Assembly: GCA_003210775.1 (NCBI GenBank)
Contig: QCUI01000007.1
Location: forward strand, 1-56,711
Direction: 5' to 3'
Length of the DNA: 56,711 nucleotides
DNA from: Synechococcus sp. AG-679-A04
Lineage (GTDB): Bacteria > Cyanobacteriota > Cyanobacteriia > PCC-6307 > Cyanobiaceae
The translations under genes and the position numbers were made by a program. The notes beneath the pieces are model-generated. The model was given only the letters and a program-made list of their open reading frames with translations, was not told the DNA's origin and did no database searches. Of this stretch, positions 1 to 8,731 are shown piece by piece (the stretch's first letter is position 1; every line of letters starts with the position of its first letter).

Positions 1-1080
1 GGCCCGCTCACGCACCTTGTCGCACCAGGACAGGTGATCGAGATACCAGCGCACGGTGGCTTCAAGACCCTGCTCAAAACTGTGGCGGGGTTTCCAGCCC
101 AAGTCTCTGGAGATCTTGGAGGCGTCGATGGCATAGCGCCTGTCGTGACCGGGGCGATCGCCCACACGCGTAATCAGGCGGGCATGGGGCGCACCATCAG
201 GCCGCAGCTGATCCATCAGGGAGCAGATCGTTTCCACCACATCGCGATTGGTGCGCTCACTGGCCGAGCCATGGTCGCCGGCACCACCCACGCAGTAGCT
301 CTCACCCAGGCGGCCACGGGTGGCGGCGAGCAGCAGGGCCTCCACATGGTCTTCCACATACAACCAATCGCGCACGTTGGCGCCGTCGCCATAGAGGGGG
401 ATGGGTTCACCGGCCACCGCCTTGAGAATCACCACGGGGATGAGTTTTTCCGGGAACTGCCAGGGCCCGTAGTTGTTCGAGCAATTGGTGAGCACAACAG
501 GCAAGCCGAAGGTGTGATGCCAGGCGCTGACCAAGTGGTCGCTTGCCGCCTTGCTGGCGGAATAGGGGCTGCGGGGGTCGTAGGCGGTGGTTTCGGAAAA
601 ACGGCCTGACTCACCCAAGGAACCAAACACCTCATCGGTGCTGATGTGATGAAAACGAAAACGCTCCTGGCGCTCTGTGGGCAGCTCCTGCCAATGGCGA
701 CGCACCGCCTGGAGCAGATTGAAGGTGCCGGTGACGTTGCTCTCAATGAAGGCGCCAGGGCCATCGATTGAACGATCCACATGGCTTTCAGCCGCCAAGT
801 GCATCACCAGATCCGGGTCCGCTTGCCGAATCGCTTGATCCGTTGCAGAGGCGTCGGCCAGATCAATTTTCAACAGCTCATGGCGTCGAGACTCCGAAGA
901 ACCAAGACCTTCCAGAACCCGATCAATACTGGTCAGATCACTCGCGTAACCGATCTTGTCGAGAGTGATCACCGCAACCCCAGGCCAGCTGAGCAAACGC
1001 CTGACTACGCAGCTGCCGATGAATCCCGCACCACCTGTCACCAGCACGCGTGTGCCAGGGGGCAACAGAATCTCGGTCAT
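1..1080 (-). CDS. rfbB: dTDP-glucose 4,6-dehydratase (3' end outside window)
   Basis: Reading leftward from ATG at 1080 there is an open frame of 360 codons to the window edge with no stop, so the extreme C-terminus is missing. It is a short-chain dehydrogenase that converts dTDP-glucose to dTDP-4-keto-6-deoxyglucose, the second step of dTDP-rhamnose synthesis in the cytoplasm. Visible are the NAD-binding GGAGFIGS near residue 16, the STDEVFG active-site loop near 147 and the catalytic YSASK near 173. Family members are about 350-360 residues, so little is lost. The other three rhamnose genes lie at 2435-4771 on the same strand, separated by an oppositely oriented glycosyltransferase gene. 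Confidence 0.93.
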   Translation of the reverse strand, partial: MTEILLPPGTRVLVTGGAGFIGSCVVRRLLSWPGVAVITLDKIGYASDLTSIDRVLEGLGSSESRRHELLKIDLADASATDQAIRQADPDLVMHLAAESHVDRSIDGPGAFIESNVTGTFNLLQAVRRHWQELPTERQERFRFHHISTDEVFGSLGESGRFSETTAYDPRSPYSASKAASDHLVSAWHHTFGLPVVLTNCSNNYGPWQFPEKLIPVVILKAVAGEPIPLYGDGANVRDWLYVEDHVEALLLAATRGRLGESYCVGGAGDHGSASERTNRDVVETICSLMDQLRPDGAPHARLITRVGDRPGHDRRYAIDASKISRDLGWKPRHSFEQGLEATVRWYLDHLSWCDKVRERA

Positions 1081-1181
1081 GATCGAAAATTAATCTGTTT
1101 GACATTAATCCAGAGTCAGAACCAGCACCCCTGTCACCGCAGACGACCAACAAAACCCACTCTCATCTCACTGAGCCAGTC

Positions 1182-2432
1182 ATGAATATCCTCTTCATTC
1201 ACCAAAGCTTCCCAGGTCAATATGTACACATATGCCGGCAATTTTTAAAGCAAAGTGGCAATACGGTTGTTTCGGTCGGAATGGGAGCAAGCAACATCTC
1301 AAAGATCAAGGGTTATCATCACTACACCTATCAGCCCAAGCGTGGAAACAGCAAAGAGATTCACCCCTTAGTTCTAGACATCGAGACCAAGGCAATCCGA
1401 GCAGAAGCTTGCGCAGAATTATGCAGCAATCTGAAGCAAAATGGGTTCATACCAGACATCATTTGCGGCCATCCAGGCTGGGGCGAACTGCTCTTTGTTC
1501 CATACATCTGGCCTGATATACCAATTCTGATGTACCAAGAATTCTGCTACAACGTGAATGGCTTTGATTGTGCGTTTGATCCAGAGTTGCAGCCTGACGA
1601 CAATGACTGGAACAATTCAGGCCGGATTCACATGAAAAATGCTAATACGCTGCTGAATCTTGACCAGGCCACCTGGAACATCACACCAACATCGTTCCAG
1701 AAAAGTTCCTATCCAACACGTTTTCACGATCGCTTTTCAGTAATTCACGATGGCATTTCCAACGAAGCTCGACCAGCAAAAAATCTCAGCAAAATATCAT
1801 TTGTAATTAGTGACGAGCTCATACTAACTAGCGCTGACAAGCTGATCACATTTGTGAACCGCCGGATTGAGCCCTACCGTGGTTGTCACTCATTTATTCG
1901 GGCCATTCCCAAGATTCAAAAATTGCAACCTGACGCTCAGATCGTGGTCGTTGGTGAGAAGCAAGGGGTCAGCTATGGGAAAGCTTGCAAGGACGGCGAA
2001 TGGTGCGACCGCTTTCTTGCAGAGATTGAGGGTGAGTACGACCCCTCACGGGTGCATTTCGTGGGGCACGTCAACTACAAATCCTTTCTCATCTTGCTGC
2101 AACTGAGCAAAGTGCATGTGTATCTCACCTATCCATTCGTGCTGAGCTGGAGTCTGCTTGAAGCGATGAGTAGCGGATGCGCCATCGTGGGCTCAGCAAC
2201 AGCACCTGTGATGGAGGTGCTTGATCACGAGCACAATGGTCTGCTGGTGGACTTTTTCAGTCCGCATGCCATTGCTGAGCAGGTCGACCGGCTGCTGAAA
2301 GATCGCAGCCTCGCCAAAAAAATGGGGCATCAGGCACATCTCGATGCCGTTGAGCACTACAGCCTCGAGCGCTGTCTGCCGCGCCAGCTCAACTTGATCG
2401 ATCTCGTGGCATCAGGAGCGATTGGACACTGA
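1182..2432 (+). CDS. glycosyltransferase, GT4 type
   Basis: 416 residues. The N-terminus (MNILFIHQSFPGQ) and the stretch around QEFCYNVNGFDCAFDPE match the N-terminal domain of a GT4 subgroup (Pfam Glyco_trans_4_3 type), and the C-terminal half holds the usual GT-B nucleotide-sugar site, with the EX7E-like region around SLLEAMSSGCAIVGS. It probably adds a sugar to a surface glycan on the cytoplasmic side. Sugar donor and acceptor cannot be told. The gene sits on the + strand between rfbB and rfbD, which are both on the - strand, and its 5' half is visibly richer in A+T than its neighbours, which suggests insertion into the rhamnose operon. Stop is 2 bp from the rfbD stop. Confidence 0.85.
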   Translation: MNILFIHQSFPGQYVHICRQFLKQSGNTVVSVGMGASNISKIKGYHHYTYQPKRGNSKEIHPLVLDIETKAIRAEACAELCSNLKQNGFIPDIICGHPGWGELLFVPYIWPDIPILMYQEFCYNVNGFDCAFDPELQPDDNDWNNSGRIHMKNANTLLNLDQATWNITPTSFQKSSYPTRFHDRFSVIHDGISNEARPAKNLSKISFVISDELILTSADKLITFVNRRIEPYRGCHSFIRAIPKIQKLQPDAQIVVVGEKQGVSYGKACKDGEWCDRFLAEIEGEYDPSRVHFVGHVNYKSFLILLQLSKVHVYLTYPFVLSWSLLEAMSSGCAIVGSATAPVMEVLDHEHNGLLVDFFSPHAIAEQVDRLLKDRSLAKKMGHQAHLDAVEHYSLERCLPRQLNLIDLVASGAIGH

Positions 2433-2434
2433 AT

Positions 2435-3310
2435 TCAGTGGATACGGCCGATCACCTCGGCCAGTGCATCCCGCCAATGACAGGCTGGCAAACCCAGCAA
2501 CGAACGCGTGGCACTGCAATCCAGCAGCGAGTAGCCCGGACGTTGAGCAGGTGTGGGGTACTCAGCAGTAGTGATCGGCTCAACACAAGCAGCCAAGCTC
2601 AGCCGACCTGCAGCAACGCCCAGTTCACCGATGGCCACAGCAAAGTCGTACCAACTGGCAGCTCCAGAGTCACTGCAGTGATGCATGCCATGAGCAGCAT
2701 GTTCAATCATCGACCAGCAGGCCAGGGCGAGTGTTGTTGTGCTGGTGGGGCAGCCCACCTGATCCGCCACGACCCGCAGAGGATCACCAGCTTCGGCCTT
2801 GATCGCGTGCAACCGCAGCATGGTGAGCAAAAAATTTCGCCCGACGGGGCCATACACCCAGCTGGTGCGCAAGATCGCCAGTCGCTCAGGGTCTAATCCC
2901 TCAACAGCTGCCTGCTCTCCAGCCGCCTTGGTGCGGCCATACACCCCGATGGGGTCGCACGGCTGATCAAGCCGATAAGGATGACCCTGCTTTCCGTTGA
3001 AGACAAAATCGGTACTCACCTGCAGCATGCAGCCGCCGGTCTGCTGCAGCGCAGCAGCAAATGCTCCAGGCGCTTGGGCATTCACAAGCTCGGCCAGCTC
3101 CGACTCAGTTTCGGCGCGATCCACGGCTGTGTAAGCCCCGGCATTGATCAGCCAATCCGGCTGATGGTCTCCCACAGCCGCACGACAAGCAGCGGGATCA
3201 GCCAGATCAAGTTGTTCACGCCCGAATGCGAGCAACTCCAGCGAAGGCGGACAGGTGTGCTGCAGTTCCTGGCCCAGCTGGCCAGCCGCACCGGTGATCA
3301 GAACACGCAT
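2435..3310 (-). CDS. rfbD: dTDP-4-dehydrorhamnose reductase
   Basis: 291 residues, the usual size. It is an NAD(P)H-dependent reductase that makes dTDP-L-rhamnose, the final step of the pathway. The N-terminus [16 protein letters not shown] is the Rossmann nucleotide-binding loop; STDFVF at 99-104 and the YGRTK at 124-128 supply the catalytic Thr/Ser, Tyr and Lys. It overlaps the upstream rfbC by 13 bp, so the order rfbA-rfbC-rfbD on the - strand is one tightly coupled operon. Confidence 0.95.
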   Translation of the reverse strand: MRVLITGAAGQLGQELQHTCPPSLELLAFGREQLDLADPAACRAAVGDHQPDWLINAGAYTAVDRAETESELAELVNAQAPGAFAAALQQTGGCMLQVSTDFVFNGKQGHPYRLDQPCDPIGVYGRTKAAGEQAAVEGLDPERLAILRTSWVYGPVGRNFLLTMLRLHAIKAEAGDPLRVVADQVGCPTSTTTLALACWSMIEHAAHGMHHCSDSGAASWYDFAVAIGELGVAAGRLSLAACVEPITTAEYPTPAQRPGYSLLDCSATRSLLGLPACHWRDALAEVIGRIH

Positions 3311-3894
3311 GGCTGATCCTTCAATAATGGGGCGTCCGTATCTTTCTCAGACAACAACGGAGAGCTTCCAGCAGAAGCGCCCTCAAAAGCAGGCCAGGCA
3401 ATCGCCAGATCGGGATCATCCCAACGCACCGACTGCTCGCACTCACGGCTCCAAAAATCTGTGGTCTTGTAAAGCACCTCAGCGTGATCACTGAGGGTGA
3501 GGAAGCCATGGCCGAAACCTGCTGGCACCCACAGCTGCTGATGGTTGTCGGCTGTCAGGAGAGCGCCCACCCACTGACCGAACGTTGCCGAACTGCGGCG
3601 CAGATCAACTGCCACATCAAAGATTTCGCCTAGCGCACAGCGCAAAAGCTTTCCCTGGGGATGGGGGGGCAACTGGTAGTGCAGGCCGCGCAGCACACCA
3701 GCGCTGGAGCGGGAATGGTTGTCCTGAACAAACGCAGGCACCGGCTGGCCATCCGCCTCCAGCACTGCAGCAAAGGCCGCCTGATTCCAACTTTCAAAGA
3801 AAAAACCCCGGTCATCACCAAACACCCGCGGAGTGATCAACAACGGTCCGCTGAGGGTCGAACCGGAAGCGGTGGTGAGCCGTTCAGCCTGCAT
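3298..3894 (-). CDS. rfbC: dTDP-4-dehydrorhamnose 3,5-epimerase
   Basis: 198 residues, within the usual RmlC size of 180-200. It is a cupin-fold enzyme that epimerises C3 and C5 of dTDP-4-keto-6-deoxyglucose. The diagnostic GVLRGLHYQ (residues 67-74, catalytic His72) and the following [18 protein letters not shown] strand are present. It overlaps rfbA upstream by 11 bp and rfbD downstream by 13 bp. Confidence 0.95.
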   Translation of the reverse strand: MQAERLTTASGSTLSGPLLITPRVFGDDRGFFFESWNQAAFAAVLEADGQPVPAFVQDNHSRSSAGVLRGLHYQLPPHPQGKLLRCALGEIFDVAVDLRRSSATFGQWVGALLTADNHQQLWVPAGFGHGFLTLSDHAEVLYKTTDFWSRECEQSVRWDDPDLAIAWPAFEGASAGSSPLLSEKDTDAPLLKDQPCVF

Positions 3895-4771
3895 CTGGAT
3901 ACTCCATCAGTTGGAGCAGATAATCGCCGTAGCCACTCTTGCGCAGCGGTGTTGCGAGCTTTTGCAGCTGTTCTTCGCTGATCCAGCCCTGCCTCCAGGC
4001 CACCTCTTCAGGGCAACCCACCTTGAGACTCTGGCGATGCTCAAGGGTACGGATGTAACTGCCAGCCTCCTGCAACGAATCACAAGTCCCGGTATCTAGC
4101 CAGGCCATGCCACGACCCATTTGCTGAACCTGCAACTCCCCTTCCTCGAGGTACTGACGGTTGAGATCCGTGATCTCCAGTTCACCGCGAGCCGACGGCT
4201 TCACCTGGCGGGCACGTTCCACCACCGAGTCGTCGTAGAAATAAAGGCCGGTAATGGCGTAACGCGACTTCGGGCGCTCTGGCTTCTCTTCAATGCTGAT
4301 CACTCGGCCATCGGAGGCGAATTCCACCACGCCGTAGCGCTCGGGATCACGCACTGGATAGGCAAAGACCGTGGCTCCTTGGTTGGACTGGCCGCTTTGC
4401 AACAACTGAGGTACCAGCTCACCGCCATGGAACAGGTTGTCGCCCAATACCAGGGCTGCAGGAGCACCGGCCAGAAACTCTGCTCCGATCAGAAACGCTT
4501 GGGCAAGGCCATCGGGGCTGGGCTGAACGGCGTAGGTGATCTCCATTCCCCAGGAGTGACCATTCCCCAGGAGTCGCTCAAACGCATCGCGGTCATGGGG
4601 TGTGGTGATGATCAACACCTCGCGAATCCCCGCCAACATCAAGGTGCTGAGCGGGTAGTAGATCATCGGTTTGTCAAAAACCGGCAGCAGCTGCTTACTC
4701 ACCGCCAGCGTGATGGGGTGCAAGCGAGTTCCGCTGCCACCAGCGAGAATGATTCCTTTGCGCTGTTGCAC
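3884..4771 (-). CDS. rfbA: glucose-1-phosphate thymidylyltransferase
   Basis: 295 residues from a GTG at 4771. This start places the family's invariant [15 protein letters not shown] at residues 5-19, as in other RmlA proteins. An in-frame ATG at 4834 would add 21 residues with no family counterpart and is less likely. The enzyme joins dTTP and glucose-1-phosphate to make dTDP-glucose, the first and feedback-regulated step of rhamnose synthesis. [10 protein letters not shown] and [10 protein letters not shown] are the second sugar-nucleotide binding stretch. It is the first gene of the rfbA-rfbC-rfbD operon; a 109-bp divergent promoter region separates it from the gene at 4881. Confidence 0.93.
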   Translation of the reverse strand: MQQRKGIILAGGSGTRLHPITLAVSKQLLPVFDKPMIYYPLSTLMLAGIREVLIITTPHDRDAFERLLGNGHSWGMEITYAVQPSPDGLAQAFLIGAEFLAGAPAALVLGDNLFHGGELVPQLLQSGQSNQGATVFAYPVRDPERYGVVEFASDGRVISIEEKPERPKSRYAITGLYFYDDSVVERARQVKPSARGELEITDLNRQYLEEGELQVQQMGRGMAWLDTGTCDSLQEAGSYIRTLEHRQSLKVGCPEEVAWRQGWISEEQLQKLATPLRKSGYGDYLLQLMEYPDAG

Positions 4772-4880
4772 ACATCTGATCGGCACTGGCCTGATGCTCG
4801 CATGTAGATGCCAATGCCGCAGCCCAGACGTCACGGGTAATCTGGCCAGAAGAACGCGAGTTCTTACCTATGCAAGATTC

Positions 4881-5792
4881 ATGCGCGTTCACGTTTGCAT
4901 TCCTCATTACGCCCGGGAGCAGAGCGAAGATGCAGCCAACCCCCACAGTTATGGATCATTGCGTGTCGGATCGAATTTTAAACGATCCCTGGCTCTGAGT
5001 CGCTGCCTGCATGGCCTTCTGGGCCTGCAGCGCCAAGCGGAGATGACATTGCTCAATATTCAGCACAAATGCATTGATCACTTTCCGGCCAACCAGTCGT
5101 CGCTCGAACTCAAAATCAGCTTGTGTAGCGATGGTGAGCACCAACTAAATGATGTGCTCGATCTTTTTGGAAAGAAGATTGAAAGAGTTGAGCTGCAACC
5201 AGATGATCCTCGCCAGTTGCCGCTGGCCTGCAGGGATCACCTGATTAATAATCCCTCCGGAGCGGACCTGCTGATGTACCTGGAAGACGATCTGGTGATC
5301 CATGATCCTTCCTTCTTCGATAAACAGCGCTGGTTTCTGGACAAAACAGAACACCGCTTCTGCCTGATGCCCCATCGCTACGAACCGGTGCATCAGGGAG
5401 CGATCAACCAGTTGCTGGTGGACGGCCCCCTCTCGACAGAGTTCATCAAGCGTTTCATGCAACCCAAACGCAATGCTGCCAAAGGCTTATACGGCGGGGA
5501 TCAACAAGTTCATTTTGATCTCACCAACAACCCCCATTCAGGCTGTTTCGTGGTGAGCGCTCAGCAGGCTAAAGAACTCAGTCAAGAGGAATTGCCTAGA
5601 GAAGGGTTTGTGGGGCCACTGGAGACCGCCGCCACCCTGACGGTGCTTCATCGCTACCCAGTCATGAAACCAAGCTTGGAGCACTGGCAGTTTCTGCAGC
5701 TGGAGCACGCCCATCCCTCCTTCCTCGGCTATCTGAACTCATTTCCCCACCAAGCCCTGCCTGTCGCTCAACAAGAGCTGAAGAACTCATGA
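4881..5792 (+). CDS. putative glycosyltransferase-like protein
   Basis: 303 residues from ATG at 4881 (MRVHVCIPHYAREQ); the open frame extends upstream to 4671, but that part lies antisense to rfbA. The protein resembles an inverting GT-A fold: an N-terminal beta-strand motif typical of nucleotide-sugar binding and an acidic LMYLEDDLVIHD at 132-143 that can serve as the metal-binding DxD site. I do not recognise a named family. Its stop overlaps the start of the ABC-2 permease gene by 4 bp (ATGA), so it is translationally coupled to the polysaccharide exporter and probably acts on the exported glycan. The function assignment is inference. Confidence 0.62.
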   Translation: MRVHVCIPHYAREQSEDAANPHSYGSLRVGSNFKRSLALSRCLHGLLGLQRQAEMTLLNIQHKCIDHFPANQSSLELKISLCSDGEHQLNDVLDLFGKKIERVELQPDDPRQLPLACRDHLINNPSGADLLMYLEDDLVIHDPSFFDKQRWFLDKTEHRFCLMPHRYEPVHQGAINQLLVDGPLSTEFIKRFMQPKRNAAKGLYGGDQQVHFDLTNNPHSGCFVVSAQQAKELSQEELPREGFVGPLETAATLTVLHRYPVMKPSLEHWQFLQLEHAHPSFLGYLNSFPHQALPVAQQELKNS

Positions 5793-6610
5793 GCTTCTCG
5801 ATCCAGCGATCGCTGCAGGCCTACGACGCCCTGACCCGCAACCCCAGCATTCTCTGGAGGCTGACCGAGCGCGAAGTTGCATCGCGCTACCGAGGATCAC
5901 TGCTGGGTTGGAGCTGGACCCTGCTCAACCCGCTACTGATGTTGGCGGTCTACACCTTTGTGTTCTCCACGGTGTTCAAGGCGCGTTGGCCCGATCTCCA
6001 GGAAGCTGGCCCAATCGGTTTCGCCATCAACTTGTTCGCAGGGCTGATCGTCTACAGCATGTTTGCCGAGTGCATCAGCAAAGCACCCACTTTGGTGCTG
6101 AGTGAGCCGAGCTACGTCAAGAAGGTGATCTTTCCCCTAGAGCTGCTGAGCGCTGTGGCCGTGGGTGCAGCTGCGTTCCATGCCTGCACCAGCCTGGTGG
6201 TGCTGGGTCTGTTTGAACTGATCGCCCAAGGGGCAATCCCGCTCACGGCTCTTTGGCTTCCATTGGTTTGGTTACCGCTATTGCTGGGGTCTCTTGGGCT
6301 GTGCTGGTTGCTATCAGCTCTGGGGGTGTATCTACGAGACCTGCCCCAGTTAGTGAATGTGGGCCTCACAGTTTTGATGTTCCTCAGCGCCATCTTTTAT
6401 CCAGTGTCGGCCCTGCCGGAACGCTGGCAGCCAGTATTGAGCCTTAATCCTTTGGTGCTAGTGATCGAACAGACCCGCTCTGTGCTGGTGAGCGGTCAGG
6501 GACCATCCCCGCTCTATCTCTGCCTGGGCCTACCGATCAGCGTTGTGCTGTGTGAACTCTGCTTCAGGATGTTCCAGAAAGCTCGGCGCGGCTTCGCTGA
6601 TGTGATGTGA
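5789..6610 (+). CDS. polysaccharide ABC exporter, membrane subunit (Wzm/KpsM type)
   Basis: 273 residues with about six hydrophobic membrane segments and a cytoplasmic amphipathic N-terminus (LTEREVASRYRGSLLGWSW) that is the hallmark of ABC-2 polysaccharide permeases such as Wzm, RfbA-type and KpsM. With the ATPase at 6614 it forms the inner-membrane transporter that moves a lipid-linked O-antigen or capsule chain from cytoplasm to periplasm. The gene overlaps the preceding one by 4 bp and is 3 bp from the ATPase gene. Near-complete synteny with rhamnose genes supports a rhamnose-containing substrate, but the substrate is inferred. Confidence 0.9.
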   Translation: MSFSIQRSLQAYDALTRNPSILWRLTEREVASRYRGSLLGWSWTLLNPLLMLAVYTFVFSTVFKARWPDLQEAGPIGFAINLFAGLIVYSMFAECISKAPTLVLSEPSYVKKVIFPLELLSAVAVGAAAFHACTSLVVLGLFELIAQGAIPLTALWLPLVWLPLLLGSLGLCWLLSALGVYLRDLPQLVNVGLTVLMFLSAIFYPVSALPERWQPVLSLNPLVLVIEQTRSVLVSGQGPSPLYLCLGLPISVVLCELCFRMFQKARRGFADVM

Positions 6611-6613
6611 ACG

Positions 6614-7978
6614 ATGGCTAACCCAATCACGATTCAGGCTGAGAAGCTCAGCAAGTGCTATCAGGTGTTCTCATCTCCAAGAGCCCGTCTCGCACAAGGG
6701 CTGTGGAGAGGGAAACGCACGTTTTTTAAACCCTTCTGGGCACTCAACGATGTGAGTTTTGAGCTCGAAGCCGGCCAGACCATGGGCGTGGTGGGTCGTA
6801 ACGGGTCCGGCAAGAGCACCCTGCTGCAACTGCTCTGCGGAACACTCACCCCAACCAGTGGCACGGTGGCGATCGAAGGGCGAGTCGCCGCATTGCTGGA
6901 ACTTGGCAGCGGCTTTAATCCCGAGTTCACCGGCCTGGAAAACATCTACCTGAATGCGGCTCTGCTGGGTCTCAGCAAGGAAGAAACCGACTCGAATCTG
7001 GATTCGATTCTCGCCTTCGCCGACATCGGCGATTTCGTGAACCAGCCTGTGAAGACCTACTCCAGCGGCATGGCCCTGCGGCTGGCGTTTGCGGTACAGG
7101 CCAACATTGAGCCCGACGTGCTGGTGGTGGATGAAGCACTGGCCGTTGGCGATGAGTTCTTCCAACGCAAATGCTTCAAACACCTTCAAGCGCTCAAAGC
7201 CAAAGGGACCTCCATCCTGCTGGTGACGCACAACTGCGGACAGATCCTTCAGCACTGCGACCAGGCCATGCTGCTCAACCGCGGACAACTGGAATTCATT
7301 GGTCGCCCCAAAAGCATCACCACGATTTATCAGCGCCTGAACAACAGCACTGAAGACGGTTGGCGCACTCAGGCAGAGGCTCTGTTCACTCAACTAGAAG
7401 CCAACGAAGATCGTCCTGACCCCGCCCGTAAAGCAAAGCCAGAGGCACAGCTGGATGCGGACGGCAGCGGCTACGACCCCAGCCTGAAGCCTGAGAGCAG
7501 GATGGCCTATCCCAGCAGGGGACTTCGGATCGAGACGATGCAAATCCTCGATCACGAGGGCAAACGATGCAACGTGCTGCACCAAGGTGAGGAGTTCTAC
7601 GTGGCCCTGAACTACCTCACTGATGAAGAGGTGGAGAATGTGGAGCTGGCCTGCAGCATCACAGACAAATCAGGACAGTTGATCACTGGCCAGCGTTTCC
7701 CCGAACTAGGCCAAAGCCTTCCCCCGCTAAGCGCTGGTGCGAGCTTTTCCTGTCGCTTCAAATTCGATGGTTGCCTGCAGCCGGGGCTTTATTTCCTCAA
7801 TGCAGGAGCGTGGAACTGCCCGGAAAAAATTTATTTGCATCGCATCGTGGATGGATGCGCTCTCCGAATTCTGCTGCCACGCAACACCAGCTACGGATTC
7901 GGACTGGTGGATCTAACCAGCAACACGCCAGAGTTGATCCACACAGCCTTGAGCGAGCAAAATCGCGCCATAGATTAA
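6614..7978 (+). CDS. polysaccharide ABC exporter, ATPase (Wzt type)
   Basis: 454 residues. The N-terminal 250 residues are an ABC ATPase: Walker A GRNGSGKST at 61-69, signature YSSGMALRLAF at 150-160, Walker B LVVDEALAVGD at 171-181, and a switch His in LLVTHNC. The DEALAVGD variant is typical of the O-antigen/teichoic acid export subfamily. Residues 300-445 form a beta-rich domain (ALNYLTDEEVENVELACSI and following) like the C-terminal carbohydrate-binding domain of Wzt, which in characterised systems recognises the modified non-reducing end of the chain before export. A linker rich in charged residues joins the two parts. Confidence 0.92.
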   Translation: MANPITIQAEKLSKCYQVFSSPRARLAQGLWRGKRTFFKPFWALNDVSFELEAGQTMGVVGRNGSGKSTLLQLLCGTLTPTSGTVAIEGRVAALLELGSGFNPEFTGLENIYLNAALLGLSKEETDSNLDSILAFADIGDFVNQPVKTYSSGMALRLAFAVQANIEPDVLVVDEALAVGDEFFQRKCFKHLQALKAKGTSILLVTHNCGQILQHCDQAMLLNRGQLEFIGRPKSITTIYQRLNNSTEDGWRTQAEALFTQLEANEDRPDPARKAKPEAQLDADGSGYDPSLKPESRMAYPSRGLRIETMQILDHEGKRCNVLHQGEEFYVALNYLTDEEVENVELACSITDKSGQLITGQRFPELGQSLPPLSAGASFSCRFKFDGCLQPGLYFLNAGAWNCPEKIYLHRIVDGCALRILLPRNTSYGFGLVDLTSNTPELIHTALSEQNRAID

Positions 7979-7997
7979 GGAGCGGATTTCTAGCCGG

Positions 7998-8708
7998 ATG
8001 AGCGAGCCCTCCTTTCACGATCTTTCCCCGGATGCGTTGGCTCTTTTGCGTCGGCACAACCTGCTGGGAGCTTTGATCCGCGCCGACGTGACCGAAACAG
8101 CGGTGGAATCGATTGCTTTGTCGCCGGACGAATGCGAACAGCTCTGGAGCGGTTATCTCAGCAAGCAGGCCATCAACGATGACGTTGAACTGAGCCAGCA
8201 CCTGAAAACGCGAGGCCTATCAGCCGATGATCTGCACTGGCAACTGGAGTTGCCCGAGCGCGTGCGCCGTTACAGCCAGGAGCACTTTCAGCACAAAGCC
8301 GAAGCACGCTTTCTGGCCCGCAAAGAGCAGCTTGATCGCGTGGTGTACAGCCTTCTGCGCGTCAACGACGGTTTCCTGGCACGGGAGCTTTATCTGCGCA
8401 TCGCAGGCTCAGAAGCCAATTTCGCTGATCTAGCCGCTGAACACAGCCAGGGGCCAGAAGCAAAAACCAAAGGCATCGTGGGGCCGGTGCCGATGAGGCA
8501 GGCCCATCCCGCTCTCAGCGAAAGATTGCGTACAAGCCAACCAGGCCAGCTGCTTGAACCTTTCAATATTGAGCAGTGGTGGTTGGTGGCACGGCTGGAG
8601 CGCTATGAGGCAGCCCGCTTCGACGAAGCAACGGCAGAACAGATGACCATGGAACTGTTCCAGGAGTGGATCAATGAAGAACTTCTCTGTATGCTGACTC
8701 GACTTTGA
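7998..8708 (+). CDS. parvulin-type peptidyl-prolyl isomerase
   Basis: 236 residues. The stretch from about 125 to 210 (FADLAAEHSQGPEAKTKG, GPVPMRQAHPALSERL, GQLLEPFNIEQWWLVARLE) matches a PpiC/parvulin rotamase domain; the N-terminal half is helical and charged. I see no signal peptide or membrane segment, so it should act in the cytoplasm. It lies 23 bp upstream of the type I secretion transporter, and similar isomerase genes often neighbour such transporters in cyanobacteria. A role as folding helper for the secreted RTX-like protein at 13028 or for the transporter is inference. Confidence 0.8.
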   Translation: MSEPSFHDLSPDALALLRRHNLLGALIRADVTETAVESIALSPDECEQLWSGYLSKQAINDDVELSQHLKTRGLSADDLHWQLELPERVRRYSQEHFQHKAEARFLARKEQLDRVVYSLLRVNDGFLARELYLRIAGSEANFADLAAEHSQGPEAKTKGIVGPVPMRQAHPALSERLRTSQPGQLLEPFNIEQWWLVARLERYEAARFDEATAEQMTMELFQEWINEELLCMLTRL

Positions 8709-8731
8709 TTGGCTAGCGGAAGCGCAGCTGC

